Source: Chloroflexota bacterium | GTDB lineage: Bacteria > Chloroflexota > Anaerolineae > 4572-78 > J111 | Reading direction: 5' to 3' | DNA length: 5,662 nucleotides | Assembly (NCBI GenBank): GCA_003695455.1 | Contig: RFJF01000112.1 | Location: forward strand, 1-5,662 | Shown: one piece after another, positions 1-5,498 of the stretch | Layout: each line of letters opens with the position of its first letter | Numbering within the stretch: the first letter of the stretch is position 1 | Program-made: the position numbers and the translations under genes | The notes under the pieces: generated by a model | What the model saw: the letters and a program-made list of their open reading frames with translations, nothing else | The model's database searches: none | What the model was told of the DNA's origin: nothing

Positions 1-2
1 GA

Positions 3-680
3 ACTGTGGTTCGATTTGTGCATCTCAGTTCGTGTGCGGTGTATGGCTCGCCGCAGCGGTTCAACATCACCGAGGATTCACCCCCACAAATGCGCGGCAA
101 CCTGTACGCCGATTCCAAGGTGGCCGCCGAGCAGGTTCTCTTTTCGGCCTGGGAAAAACACAACCTGCCGGTGGTGGCGGCGCGGGCATCGCAGGTGTAC
201 GGGCCGGGGTCGCCGCAATTTACGGTGCGCCCGGTGCAGGTAATCCGCGCCGGAAAAATGGTGCTGGTAGACGGCGGCAAGTATCTGTGCAAGCCGGTCT
301 ACATTGATAATCTGGTGGATGGTTTGTTGCGCTGCGCGCAGGTAGACGCGGCGGTGGGGCAGGCGTTCAACCTGACCGACGACGAGCCGGTTCCGTGGCG
401 CGATTTTTTTGGCGCGTACGGCAAAATGCTGGGCGTGGAGTCGTTTCCGTCGGCGCCGTACCCGCTGGCGTGGCTGGTGGCCCTGTTTAACGAGGCCAAA
501 GCCGCCGCGCAGGGCAAAACCACCGGGCTGAATCGGAAGGCGGTGCAATCGCTGCGCAGTTGCAACAGCTTTAGCAACCAAAAGGCAAAAGAGGTACTGG
601 GCTGGTCGCCGGCGGTGGATTTTGCCGAGGGCATGCGCCGCACCGAGGCGTGGCTGCGGGCCGGCGGCTATCTGGAATGA
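3..680 (+). CDS. NAD(P)-dependent epimerase/dehydratase family protein (extended SDR), 5'-truncated by the window
   Basis: This is the C-terminal 226 codons of an extended short-chain dehydrogenase/reductase, the family of UDP-sugar epimerases, dehydratases and 3-beta-HSD-like enzymes. The frame is open to the window edge, and the N-terminal Rossmann part with the GxxGxxG nucleotide-binding loop is missing, so the GTG at 6 is an internal Val codon, not a start. Counting from that codon, the strand with the catalytic Ser region (HLSSCAVYG, 6-14) is followed by the catalytic YxxxK pair (YADSK, Tyr34 and Lys38). The family-typical VYGPG turn follows near residue 65 and VYIDNLVDG near 98-106, the usual substrate-domain signature. 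A C-terminal 'LGWSPAVDFAEGM' segment closes the family pattern. The downstream nucleotidyltransferase gene fits a sugar-nucleotide context. The exact substrate cannot be read from the sequence. The family call is sure; the specific reaction is unknown. Confidence 0.93.
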   Translation, partial: TVVRFVHLSSCAVYGSPQRFNITEDSPPQMRGNLYADSKVAAEQVLFSAWEKHNLPVVAARASQVYGPGSPQFTVRPVQVIRAGKMVLVDGGKYLCKPVYIDNLVDGLLRCAQVDAAVGQAFNLTDDEPVPWRDFFGAYGKMLGVESFPSAPYPLAWLVALFNEAKAAAQGKTTGLNRKAVQSLRSCNSFSNQKAKEVLGWSPAVDFAEGMRRTEAWLRAGGYLE

Positions 681-682
681 TG

Positions 683-731
683 AATTGTGAATGGCAAATT
701 GCGAATTGCCAACAATAAATTGTGATTGGCA
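683..731. repeat. Degenerate 7-bp tandem repeat (seven units)
   Basis: The spacer after the epimerase splits into seven consecutive heptamers with no gaps: aattgtg, aatggca, aattgcg, aattgcc, aacaata, aattgtg, attggca. The consensus is close to AATTGNG/AATTGNC. The first and sixth units are identical. Similar short tandemly repeated heptamers occur between genes in cyanobacteria and some other bacteria. The array lies between a stop codon and the Shine-Dalgarno of the next gene, so it would be transcribed if the two genes share an mRNA. It also contains a small inverted repeat (GGCAA at 693-697 with TTGCC at 706-710). Confidence 0.7.
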
Positions 732-741
732 CACACGTGCG

Positions 742-747
742 GGAGGA
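742..747 (+). promoter_or_regulatory. Shine-Dalgarno deciding the start of the nucleotidyltransferase gene
   Basis: GGAGGA lies six bases upstream of the ATG at 753. An in-frame TTG at 726 would add nine residues (AHTCGRIF-type, unlike the family) and has no ribosome binding site, so the ATG is preferred. Confidence 0.85.
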
Positions 748-752
748 TTTTT

Positions 753-1535
753 ATGGACGCAATTGTAACAGCCGGCGGCACGTTAAAACCCGGCGACCCG
801 TTGCTGGATGCCACAGGCATCGAAAAAAAGGCGCTGATTCCGCTGGCGGGCAAACAAATGGTGGTCTGGGTGCTTGAGGCGCTGCGCGGGTCTGGCGTGG
901 TTGAAAATATTGCCATTGTGGGCGTGGCCCCGGATGAGCTGGAGTATGCCGATGACCGGCTCTATTTTGTGGAATCGCGGGGTAACTTGATTGACAACAT
1001 TTTTGCCGGGCTGGAAAAGTTGCAGGAAATTACGCCGGACCTCAAAAAATTCCTGCTGTTTTCCTCTGATATTCCGCTGGTAACGCCGGAGACTGTGCGC
1101 GGTTTTGTAGAAGAGTGTGGCACGCAGGAGGCCGATATGTACTACACCGTGGTAGAAGAGCGTACTATGGAAGCCCGGTTTCCCAACTCCAAACGCTCGT
1201 ATGTGCCGTTTAAGGGCGGGCGCTACTGCGGCGGTGACGGGTTTTTGATTGATGTGGCGGCGGCGCACGGCAACGTGGCGCTGGCCCGGCAACTTATCAG
1301 CAATCGCAAGGATTATCTGGCCCAGGTACGGCTGGCCGGGTTGGGATTTATCATCCGCTTTTTGCTGCGCCGCATGACCGTTCACCAGGCGGCCCGGCGG
1401 GTGGCAGACCGGATTGGCTTTAACCCGCAGGTGGTAGACACGCGTTTTGCCGAGTTGGGGATGGACCTGGACAAACTCCACCAGTACCAGATGATTAAAA
1501 CCGAACTGGAACAGCGCCGGCATCAGGTTGGGTAA
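753..1535 (+). CDS. GT-A fold nucleotidyltransferase family protein (MobA / cytidylyltransferase-like), 260 aa
   Basis: Predicted cytosolic enzyme that would transfer an NMP from an NTP to a phosphorylated or small-molecule acceptor. The N-terminus MDAIVTAGG (1-9) is the first strand and loop of the NTP-binding Rossmann-like fold, with the conserved basic segment EKKALIPLAGK at 24-34 where the family has its catalytic lysine. SSDIPLV (104-110) matches the family's metal-binding 'GDxP' position with Asp106. GGDGFLID in the middle and MDLDK (237-241, Asp238 and Asp240) near the C-terminus are at the place of the second metal-site acidic residue. The insertion after the first loop (TLKPGDPLLDATGI) is longer than in MobA or IspD, so neither name is justified. 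No promoter was seen in the 72-base spacer, and it may be co-transcribed with the epimerase. Family call is firm; substrate unknown. Confidence 0.88.
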   Translation: MDAIVTAGGTLKPGDPLLDATGIEKKALIPLAGKQMVVWVLEALRGSGVVENIAIVGVAPDELEYADDRLYFVESRGNLIDNIFAGLEKLQEITPDLKKFLLFSSDIPLVTPETVRGFVEECGTQEADMYYTVVEERTMEARFPNSKRSYVPFKGGRYCGGDGFLIDVAAAHGNVALARQLISNRKDYLAQVRLAGLGFIIRFLLRRMTVHQAARRVADRIGFNPQVVDTRFAELGMDLDKLHQYQMIKTELEQRRHQVG

Positions 1536-1564
1536 ACCGGCGACATCTGCTCACACACCGGTTT
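1534..1564. other. Inverted repeat overlapping the stop codon of the nucleotidyltransferase gene
   Basis: AAACCGG (1534-1540) pairs perfectly with CCGGTTT (1558-1564) across a 17-base loop. The left arm includes the last two bases of the TAA stop. No run of T follows, so it is not a canonical intrinsic terminator; it could be a weak terminator, an mRNA 3'-end stabiliser or a protein site upstream of the following promoter. Confidence 0.4.
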
Positions 1565-1589
1565 GAATCAAACATAATCCAAAAAATTG

Positions 1590-1598
1590 TGATATAAT
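1590..1598 (+). promoter_or_regulatory. Extended -10 promoter element for the five-gene operon
   Basis: TGATATAAT is a perfect extended -10 (TG, one base, TATAAT). At the usual 16-18 base spacing upstream there is only AT-rich, -35-poor sequence (around 1569-1575, roughly AAACAT); a TTGAAT at 1563-1568 is too far away (24 bases). Extended -10 promoters often do without a good -35. Transcription would begin near 1605, giving a leader of about 100 bases before the SRPBCC gene. It is the only convincing promoter in the window. Confidence 0.65.
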
Positions 1599-1601
1599 AT
1601 T

Positions 1602-1668
1602 TGCGGTGCGGCCTTTGACGTATTTTTGCGGAAACCGCTCAATAAAGAATTCAGGCCGGTAAGCCGCA
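1602..1668 (+). other. Potential folded 5' leader of the operon
   Basis: Three nested pairings can form: TGCGG (1602-1606) with CCGCA (1664-1668), CGGCCT (1609-1614) with AGGCCG (1653-1658), and an apical hairpin GCGG-AAA-CCGC (1628-1638). The outer pairing may be partly upstream of the transcription start, so the middle stem at the very 5' end of the mRNA is the most credible one. There is no T-tract, so it is not a terminator as seen, and I do not recognise a known riboswitch class. It could simply stabilise the transcript. Confidence 0.3.
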
Positions 1669-1704
1669 GAGTGAAACTTTATTTTATGCAAGGAGCAACC
1701 CCCA

Positions 1705-2175
1705 ATGCCCGTTGTTGAACAAGCAATTGTGATAAAGGCCCCCATGGCACGCGTAATGGCGGCGCTCAATGCCGTGGAAAATATCCCCAATTGGGCTACC
1801 GTGTCCGGCGTGATTGACCACGTTCAGGGGCGCGGCGCCGGAATGACATACGCCTGGCGCTATCAATTCAACAACCTGAATTTTGAGGGCCGCAGTGAAG
1901 TTTTGGAACAAACTGCCGATACCTTGATTACCCGCACCACCGGCGATGTTGACAGCCTGTGGACCATCACCCTATCGCCGGCGGGAGCTAACCGCACGGC
2001 AATGCGGGTTAATGTAGAATACACGGCGCCCAACACATTTATGGAAATTTTGGCCGATATTGTATTGGAACAACTTGGCAACCCGGCTGTAGCCCGGGAA
2101 AATATGCAGCGGTTTAAAGAAATGGTTGAAGCCCAAACTGACTCGGTGGAGGGACAGATTGTTGCTCACGCCTGA
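1705..2175 (+). CDS. SRPBCC family protein (START/Bet v1-like, polyketide cyclase/dehydrase type), 156 aa
   Basis: Small soluble protein with the helix-grip fold that encloses a hydrophobic ligand. Length (156 aa) and layout fit the family: first strand VVEQAIVIKAP (3-13), the short helices that follow (ARVMAALNAVENIPNW, ending at Trp30), a series of alternating strands through about residue 110, and a long C-terminal helix (about 115-150) that would cover the cavity. The sequence has no catalytic signature, so ligand binding or a chaperone-like role is as likely as catalysis. AAGGAG at 1690-1695 lies nine bases before the ATG. It is the first gene of the operon behind the extended -10 promoter. 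Its 3' end overlaps the HD-domain gene, and its coding sequence contains that gene's Shine-Dalgarno. Fold assignment is good; the ligand is unknown. Confidence 0.85.
   Translation: MPVVEQAIVIKAPMARVMAALNAVENIPNWATVSGVIDHVQGRGAGMTYAWRYQFNNLNFEGRSEVLEQTADTLITRTTGDVDSLWTITLSPAGANRTAMRVNVEYTAPNTFMEILADIVLEQLGNPAVARENMQRFKEMVEAQTDSVEGQIVAHA
2148..2153 (+). promoter_or_regulatory. Shine-Dalgarno inside the SRPBCC gene for the HD-domain gene
   Basis: GGAGGG is placed eight bases before a TTG at 2162 and five before a TTG at 2159, within the end of the SRPBCC coding sequence. The upstream in-frame TTG at 2126 lacks a comparable site, so the start was moved to 2162. The arrangement suggests translational coupling. 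Confidence 0.6.
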
Positions 2176-2755
2176 ACAGGTGGCCCCGCTGTACCGCGCC
2201 GACGCCGCGCACGATTTTGACCACGTGCTGCGGGTGCTGGCTAACGCCGAGCGAATTGGTTGCGCCGAGAAAGCAGATATGGGCGTGCTGCGCACCGCTA
2301 CCCTGCTGCACGATATTGCCCGCGCCGACCAGCGCCGCACCGGCGTTGACCACGCCGCCGAAGGTGCGCGCCGCGCCCGTACCATGTTAACCCAGGCCGG
2401 CCATCCAACTGAATTTGTAGAGGCAGTGTGCCACGCCATTGCGGCGCACCGCTTTAGAAATGAACTGGCGCCACAAACATTAGAGGCAAAAATTTTGTAC
2501 GACGCCGACAAACTCGATTCGATTGGCGCGGTGGGCATTGCGCGGGTGTTTGCCTACGGAGGGCATCTCAACCGCCCCCTCTACCGCGAGGACGACTCCG
2601 GCGAACATACCGCCTTGCAGGAATTCAGGGTGAAATTGTCAAAAATAAAAGAACGGCTTTTTACCCGTACGGCGCAAAAAATTGCAGAAGAACGCCACCA
2701 TTTTATGGTAGCCTATTTTGACCAACTGGCGGCAGAAGTGGCAGGCCAACGATGA
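2162..2755 (+). CDS. HD-domain phosphohydrolase family protein, about 197 aa
   Basis: Metal-dependent HD-superfamily hydrolase of the small, stand-alone type. Numbered from the TTG at 2162, the metal-site pattern is His21 (in HDFDHVLRV), His50-Asp51 (LLHDIA), His64, His96 (IAAHRFR) and Asp116 in DADKLD (114-119), matching the H...HD...H...D order of the family. Relatives hydrolyse phosphate esters of nucleotides or related molecules, but many members are uncharacterised and no specific substrate can be read here. The start is uncertain: TTG 2162 (or 2159) behind GGAGGG is preferred, giving a 14-base overlap with the SRPBCC gene; TTG 2126 would add 12 residues. The stop overlaps the Nudix start by four bases (ATGA), so the two are probably translated in sequence. 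Nudix and GalT neighbours hint at nucleotide-linked substrates. Confidence 0.87.
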   Translation: MLTPEQVAPLYRADAAHDFDHVLRVLANAERIGCAEKADMGVLRTATLLHDIARADQRRTGVDHAAEGARRARTMLTQAGHPTEFVEAVCHAIAAHRFRNELAPQTLEAKILYDADKLDSIGAVGIARVFAYGGHLNRPLYREDDSGEHTALQEFRVKLSKIKERLFTRTAQKIAEERHHFMVAYFDQLAAEVAGQR

Positions 2756-3444
2756 ACGAGCCGGCGCCACCTCCTTCAGAATTTTCCCTTGAGGATATTC
2801 GGCAGGCGCTAACCCGGCCGCTGCCGGGAGTTGGCGGGCAAATCAAAATGGCCCCGGCGCCGCTACCGCACCGGGCCAATCGCTGGGAAGTGCCGGAAAA
2901 TTGCCGCGAGGCCAGCGTTCTGCTGCTGCTCTACCCAAAAAGCAAGAATGGCCGTCCGGGTTCCGGGCTGCACACCGTACTCATCCGCCGCCCTCAATAT
3001 CCCGGCGTACACAGCGGGCAAATTTCGTTTCCGGGCGGCCGCCGCGAGCCGGGTGAATCGCGGCAGGATGCAGCTTTGCGGGAAACTTTTGAAGAAATCG
3101 GCGTGGCGCCGGAAAATATCACAATCATTGGGCAGTTATCGCGGTTGTACATTCCACCCAGCAATTTCTGCATCTACCCCTTTGTGGCAAGTTGTTCCCG
3201 GCAGCCGGTGTTTCAACCGGATGAGCGTGAAGTAGCCGAACTGGTTGAAGCGCCGCTGGGTCTGTTTTTTGACAGGGCGCTTCACAAAGAAGAAACCTGG
3301 CATTTTGAAAATTATGGTAACCGGCGTATCCCCTATTTTTTTGTGCTGGGGCACAAAGTGTGGGGCGCAACGGCAATGATTCTGAGTGAATTTGTGACAC
3401 TGCTCACGGGTATTCAACCCGAACCCCGGTTAAATCATGGCTGA
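2752..3444 (+). CDS. Nudix hydrolase, CoA pyrophosphatase (NudL/UPF0035-like) type, 230 aa
   Basis: Predicted to cleave the diphosphate of CoA (or acyl-CoA) to phosphopantetheine and 3',5'-ADP, as in E. coli NudL and yeast Pcd1. The Nudix box is at 96-118 (G-x5-E-x7-RE-x-x-EE-x-G-V), with the metal-binding glutamates Glu111, Glu114 and Glu115 in RETFEEIGV. Just before it, LIRRPQYPGVHSGQISFPGG (77-96) is the characteristic segment of the CoA-pyrophosphatase subfamily. Residue Thr112 is in a position usually hydrophobic or small, a minor deviation. The first 50 residues are a proline-rich, poorly conserved N-terminus. The ATG shares ATGA with the HD gene's stop, and no strong Shine-Dalgarno is visible, which suggests coupling. 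It overlaps the GalT-family gene by eight bases. The CoA preference is inferred from the subfamily motif; ADP-ribose-type diphosphates are an alternative. Confidence 0.88.
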   Translation: MNEPAPPPSEFSLEDIRQALTRPLPGVGGQIKMAPAPLPHRANRWEVPENCREASVLLLLYPKSKNGRPGSGLHTVLIRRPQYPGVHSGQISFPGGRREPGESRQDAALRETFEEIGVAPENITIIGQLSRLYIPPSNFCIYPFVASCSRQPVFQPDEREVAELVEAPLGLFFDRALHKEETWHFENYGNRRIPYFFVLGHKVWGATAMILSEFVTLLTGIQPEPRLNHG

Positions 3445-4435
3445 ATTCAGACAAAACATGGCAACCAAAGAGTGGGTGATTATTGCCAATGAGCGAGCCA
3501 AACGCCCGGATGCCTTTGTGGAAAAACACAAACCCGTTATCACCGAAACCCAACTTTTCCACGATCCCAAATGTCCGTTTTGCCCCGGCAATGAAGAACT
3601 GGACCTTGAAATTGAACGCCTTCCTGAGGACGGCGCGTGGCAAACCCGGGTGGTGCTCAACCGCTACCCGGCGCTGTCACAGCGCGGCGAGGTTCTGCGC
3701 ACATTTGACGGGGTGCACCGCAGTATTACCGGCGTGGGTTATCATGAAGTGGTGGTAGAAAATCCGCGCCACAACACCACGCTGGCGCTGATGACGCCGC
3801 AAGAAATCAAACCCTACCTGCAAACCATTTACAGCCGCGGCTGGGATTTGCAAAAAGACCGCCGCATTGAGCAGGTCATCTACTTTAAAAATCACGGCGA
3901 ACGGGCCGGCGCATCGCTGCGCCACCCGCACAGTCAGATTATCGGGCTGCCGGTGGTTCCCAACGACATCCGGCGACGAATCGAAGAAGCCCGCCGCTAT
4001 TTTGACGATACCGGCTACTGCGTTTACTGCACCATGATGAAGGATGAACTGAAAAACAAAGTTCGACTGGTGACGCTCAGCAAACATTTTGTGGCATTTG
4101 TGCTGTACGCGGCCCCGGCCCCGTTCCACATGTGGATTATCCCCCGCAAACACAGCGTGAGCTTTTTGTACATTCAAGAGGATGAATTGACGGACCTGGC
4201 TTACGTGTTGCACGATGTGTTGCGGCGGCTGTATGTGGGCCTGCGAGACCCGGCCTTTAACCTGATTATTCGCTCGGCGCCGGTCAAGGAAATCAGCAAC
4301 GATTACCTGCACTGGTATATTACTATTGTGCCCCGCCTGAGCCGCAGCGCCGGCTTTGAGCTGGGCAGCGGAATTTTTATCAACCCGGCCATTCCGGAAG
4401 AAAGCGCGGCATTTTTGCGCCGGGTAAAAGTTTAG
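3437..4435 (+). CDS. galT: Galactose-1-phosphate uridylyltransferase family protein (HIT superfamily), 332 aa
   Basis: GalT-like enzyme that forms a nucleotidyl-histidine intermediate and moves a nucleotide between sugar-1-phosphates. GASLRHPHSQ (158-167) holds the active site HPH: His163 as likely zinc ligand and His165 as the nucleophile, at nearly the same numbering as E. coli GalT (164/166). CPFC (46-49) and His112 (NPRH) complete the first metal site. A second Cys pair CVYC (195-198) plus later His (231 or 239, and 292 in LHWYITIVPR) suggests a second zinc site, as described for Arabidopsis ADP-glucose phosphorylase, rather than the iron site of E. coli GalT. The N-terminal RQNMATKEWVIIANERAKRP supports the ATG at 3437, which overlaps the Nudix gene by eight bases and has no clear Shine-Dalgarno. 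Whether the substrate is UDP-galactose/glucose or ADP-glucose is open. The gene symbol is by family only. Confidence 0.88.
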   Translation: MAEFRQNMATKEWVIIANERAKRPDAFVEKHKPVITETQLFHDPKCPFCPGNEELDLEIERLPEDGAWQTRVVLNRYPALSQRGEVLRTFDGVHRSITGVGYHEVVVENPRHNTTLALMTPQEIKPYLQTIYSRGWDLQKDRRIEQVIYFKNHGERAGASLRHPHSQIIGLPVVPNDIRRRIEEARRYFDDTGYCVYCTMMKDELKNKVRLVTLSKHFVAFVLYAAPAPFHMWIIPRKHSVSFLYIQEDELTDLAYVLHDVLRRLYVGLRDPAFNLIIRSAPVKEISNDYLHWYITIVPRLSRSAGFELGSGIFINPAIPEESAAFLRRVKV

Positions 4436-4462
4436 CGGCAATTTGCACGCGGAATTTTTTTA

Positions 4463-5446
4463 ATGGATTTTCAACAATTTCTTTCAGAAGCACCCATCCA
4501 ATCTTTGCTGTGCTTAATGCTAATCCCCGTTCTGGGCGCATTGGCATTGGGTGGGTATTTGGCCTTTTCCGTGACCCGCCGCAACAAAAAAACAGAGATG
4601 AAACTGGGCATTACCCCCAAACCCGCACAGCAGGAAGCCCCCGAGGTGCCTGTTCCCGTTGAACCATCGGCCCAAATTGATGAACCGGCTGATGACAACG
4701 TAGTGGAACTGGATTTGGGAATTCTGAGTAAAAGCAGGCAACAGGAGACAGATATGGACGGCAAACCAGAAATGGCGGCCCCTCAACCTGAAAATCAAGC
4801 TGACGTGCCACCGGCGGCGCAACCGGATTTGCAGACTCAACCGCAGGAATTACTGCGCCTGCTGCGCGACCCGCAATCCGGGCGGCTGATTGTGGAAGTG
4901 GGCGGCCAACAATTTTACCGGCTTTCTGACATTGCTGACAAAAAAATGGGCCATTTTGTGCTGAAAATTGCGGCCCATTTGCTGGCCTTTACCAACGGAG
5001 TCATCGTAACCGATGCCGGCATGAAATCTATTTACAACCCAAAAGACAAGGTGAGCGCCGTGCCTGCTCCGCTGGTTGTCCCCGAGCCGCCGCCGGTTCC
5101 CCCGGCCGATGCCGAAGCCACGCTGCTGGCGGCCATGGCCGCGCCGGCTACCCCACCTGCGCCAACGCCCACCACCCGGCGCGGATTGTTTGGCTTTGGC
5201 AAGTCGTCTCCGGCGCCAACCAAAATTCCCTCGCTGAATTTGGCCGATGAAATAAACGACATTGTGCAACGCAGATTGAGCCAGTCGCCGTTGGCTGCTG
5301 ACAACCGGCTTGAAATCTCGTCTGACCCCGGCGGCGGGATTCGTATTACGGTGAACGGGCAGGGGTACAGCAGCCCGGATGATATTCCGGACTTTGCTAT
5401 TCGGGACCTGATTAAAGAATCAATCCGTGAGTGGGAAAAAAGTTAG
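4463..5446 (+). CDS. Single-pass membrane protein with duplicated C-terminal domain, function unknown, 327 aa
   Basis: I do not recognise a named family. Residues 12-37 form one hydrophobic segment (rich in L, G and A) followed at once by TRRNKK, which by the positive-inside rule puts the short acidic N-terminus outside and the rest in the cytosol. Residues 45-130 and 197-256 are proline/alanine-rich, probably disordered linkers. Two small folded modules stand out, about 130-190 and 265-325. They share a pattern of DP...(I/L)xVxGQ..Y..xDI followed by an amphipathic helix (Gln149/Gln300, Asp156-Ile157/Asp307-Ile308), so they look like divergent copies. A second duplication is in the linker: ELDLGILSKSRQQE (82-95) repeats residues 45-58 with eight of fourteen identical. 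Start: ATG 4463, 27 bases after galT, with only a weak GCGGAA site. It is the last gene before the operon terminator. Confidence is high for the gene, none for function. Confidence 0.85.
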   Translation: MDFQQFLSEAPIQSLLCLMLIPVLGALALGGYLAFSVTRRNKKTEMKLGITPKPAQQEAPEVPVPVEPSAQIDEPADDNVVELDLGILSKSRQQETDMDGKPEMAAPQPENQADVPPAAQPDLQTQPQELLRLLRDPQSGRLIVEVGGQQFYRLSDIADKKMGHFVLKIAAHLLAFTNGVIVTDAGMKSIYNPKDKVSAVPAPLVVPEPPPVPPADAEATLLAAMAAPATPPAPTPTTRRGLFGFGKSSPAPTKIPSLNLADEINDIVQRRLSQSPLAADNRLEISSDPGGGIRITVNGQGYSSPDDIPDFAIRDLIKESIREWEKS

Positions 5447-5461
5447 TTCAACGCCAAAAAC

Positions 5462-5498
5462 AAAACGCCCCGCAAAATTTTACTGCGGGGCGTTTTTT
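5462..5498. terminator. Bidirectional intrinsic terminator between convergent genes
   Basis: AAAACGCCCCGC (5462-5473) pairs perfectly with GCGGGGCGTTTT (5485-5496): a 12-bp stem with an 11-base loop (AAAATTTTACT). A run of T (5493-5498) follows on the plus strand. On the minus strand, the A-rich left flank supplies a T-rich tract (GTTTTTG after the stem). It sits 16 bases after the membrane-protein stop, and its right side contains the stop codon of the converging gene, so it should end both transcripts. Confidence 0.92.

Noticed and set aside
6..8. GTG as the true start of the epimerase
   Set aside because: The protein would lack the cofactor-binding half, and the frame is open to the window edge; this is a truncated gene.
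683..731. CRISPR array or transposon end
   Set aside because: Units are 7 bases without spacers, and there is no transposase, terminal inverted repeat pair or target duplication.
78..734. 218-codon open frame on the minus strand opposite the epimerase
   Set aside because: It mirrors the coding strand of a well-supported SDR gene, has Arg/His/Gln-rich low-quality translation and no ribosome site.
783..1523. 246-codon open frame on the minus strand opposite the nucleotidyltransferase
   Set aside because: Antisense shadow of a gene with intact family motifs; its translation shows no recognisable domain.
1534..1564. Intrinsic terminator for the nucleotidyltransferase gene
   Set aside because: The 7-bp stem is perfect, but there is no T-run after it; kept only as an inverted repeat.
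1615..1643. TTGACG as a -35 box for a second promoter
   Set aside because: No acceptable -10 at 16-18 bases downstream (about CTCAAT), and it falls inside the leader of the stronger promoter.
1972..2538. 188-codon minus-strand frame spanning the SRPBCC/HD junction
   Set aside because: Ser/Ala/Arg-rich antisense translation crossing two real genes.
3677..4441. 254-codon open frame on the minus strand opposite galT
   Set aside because: Antisense shadow caused by GC-rich third positions; no motif, no start context.
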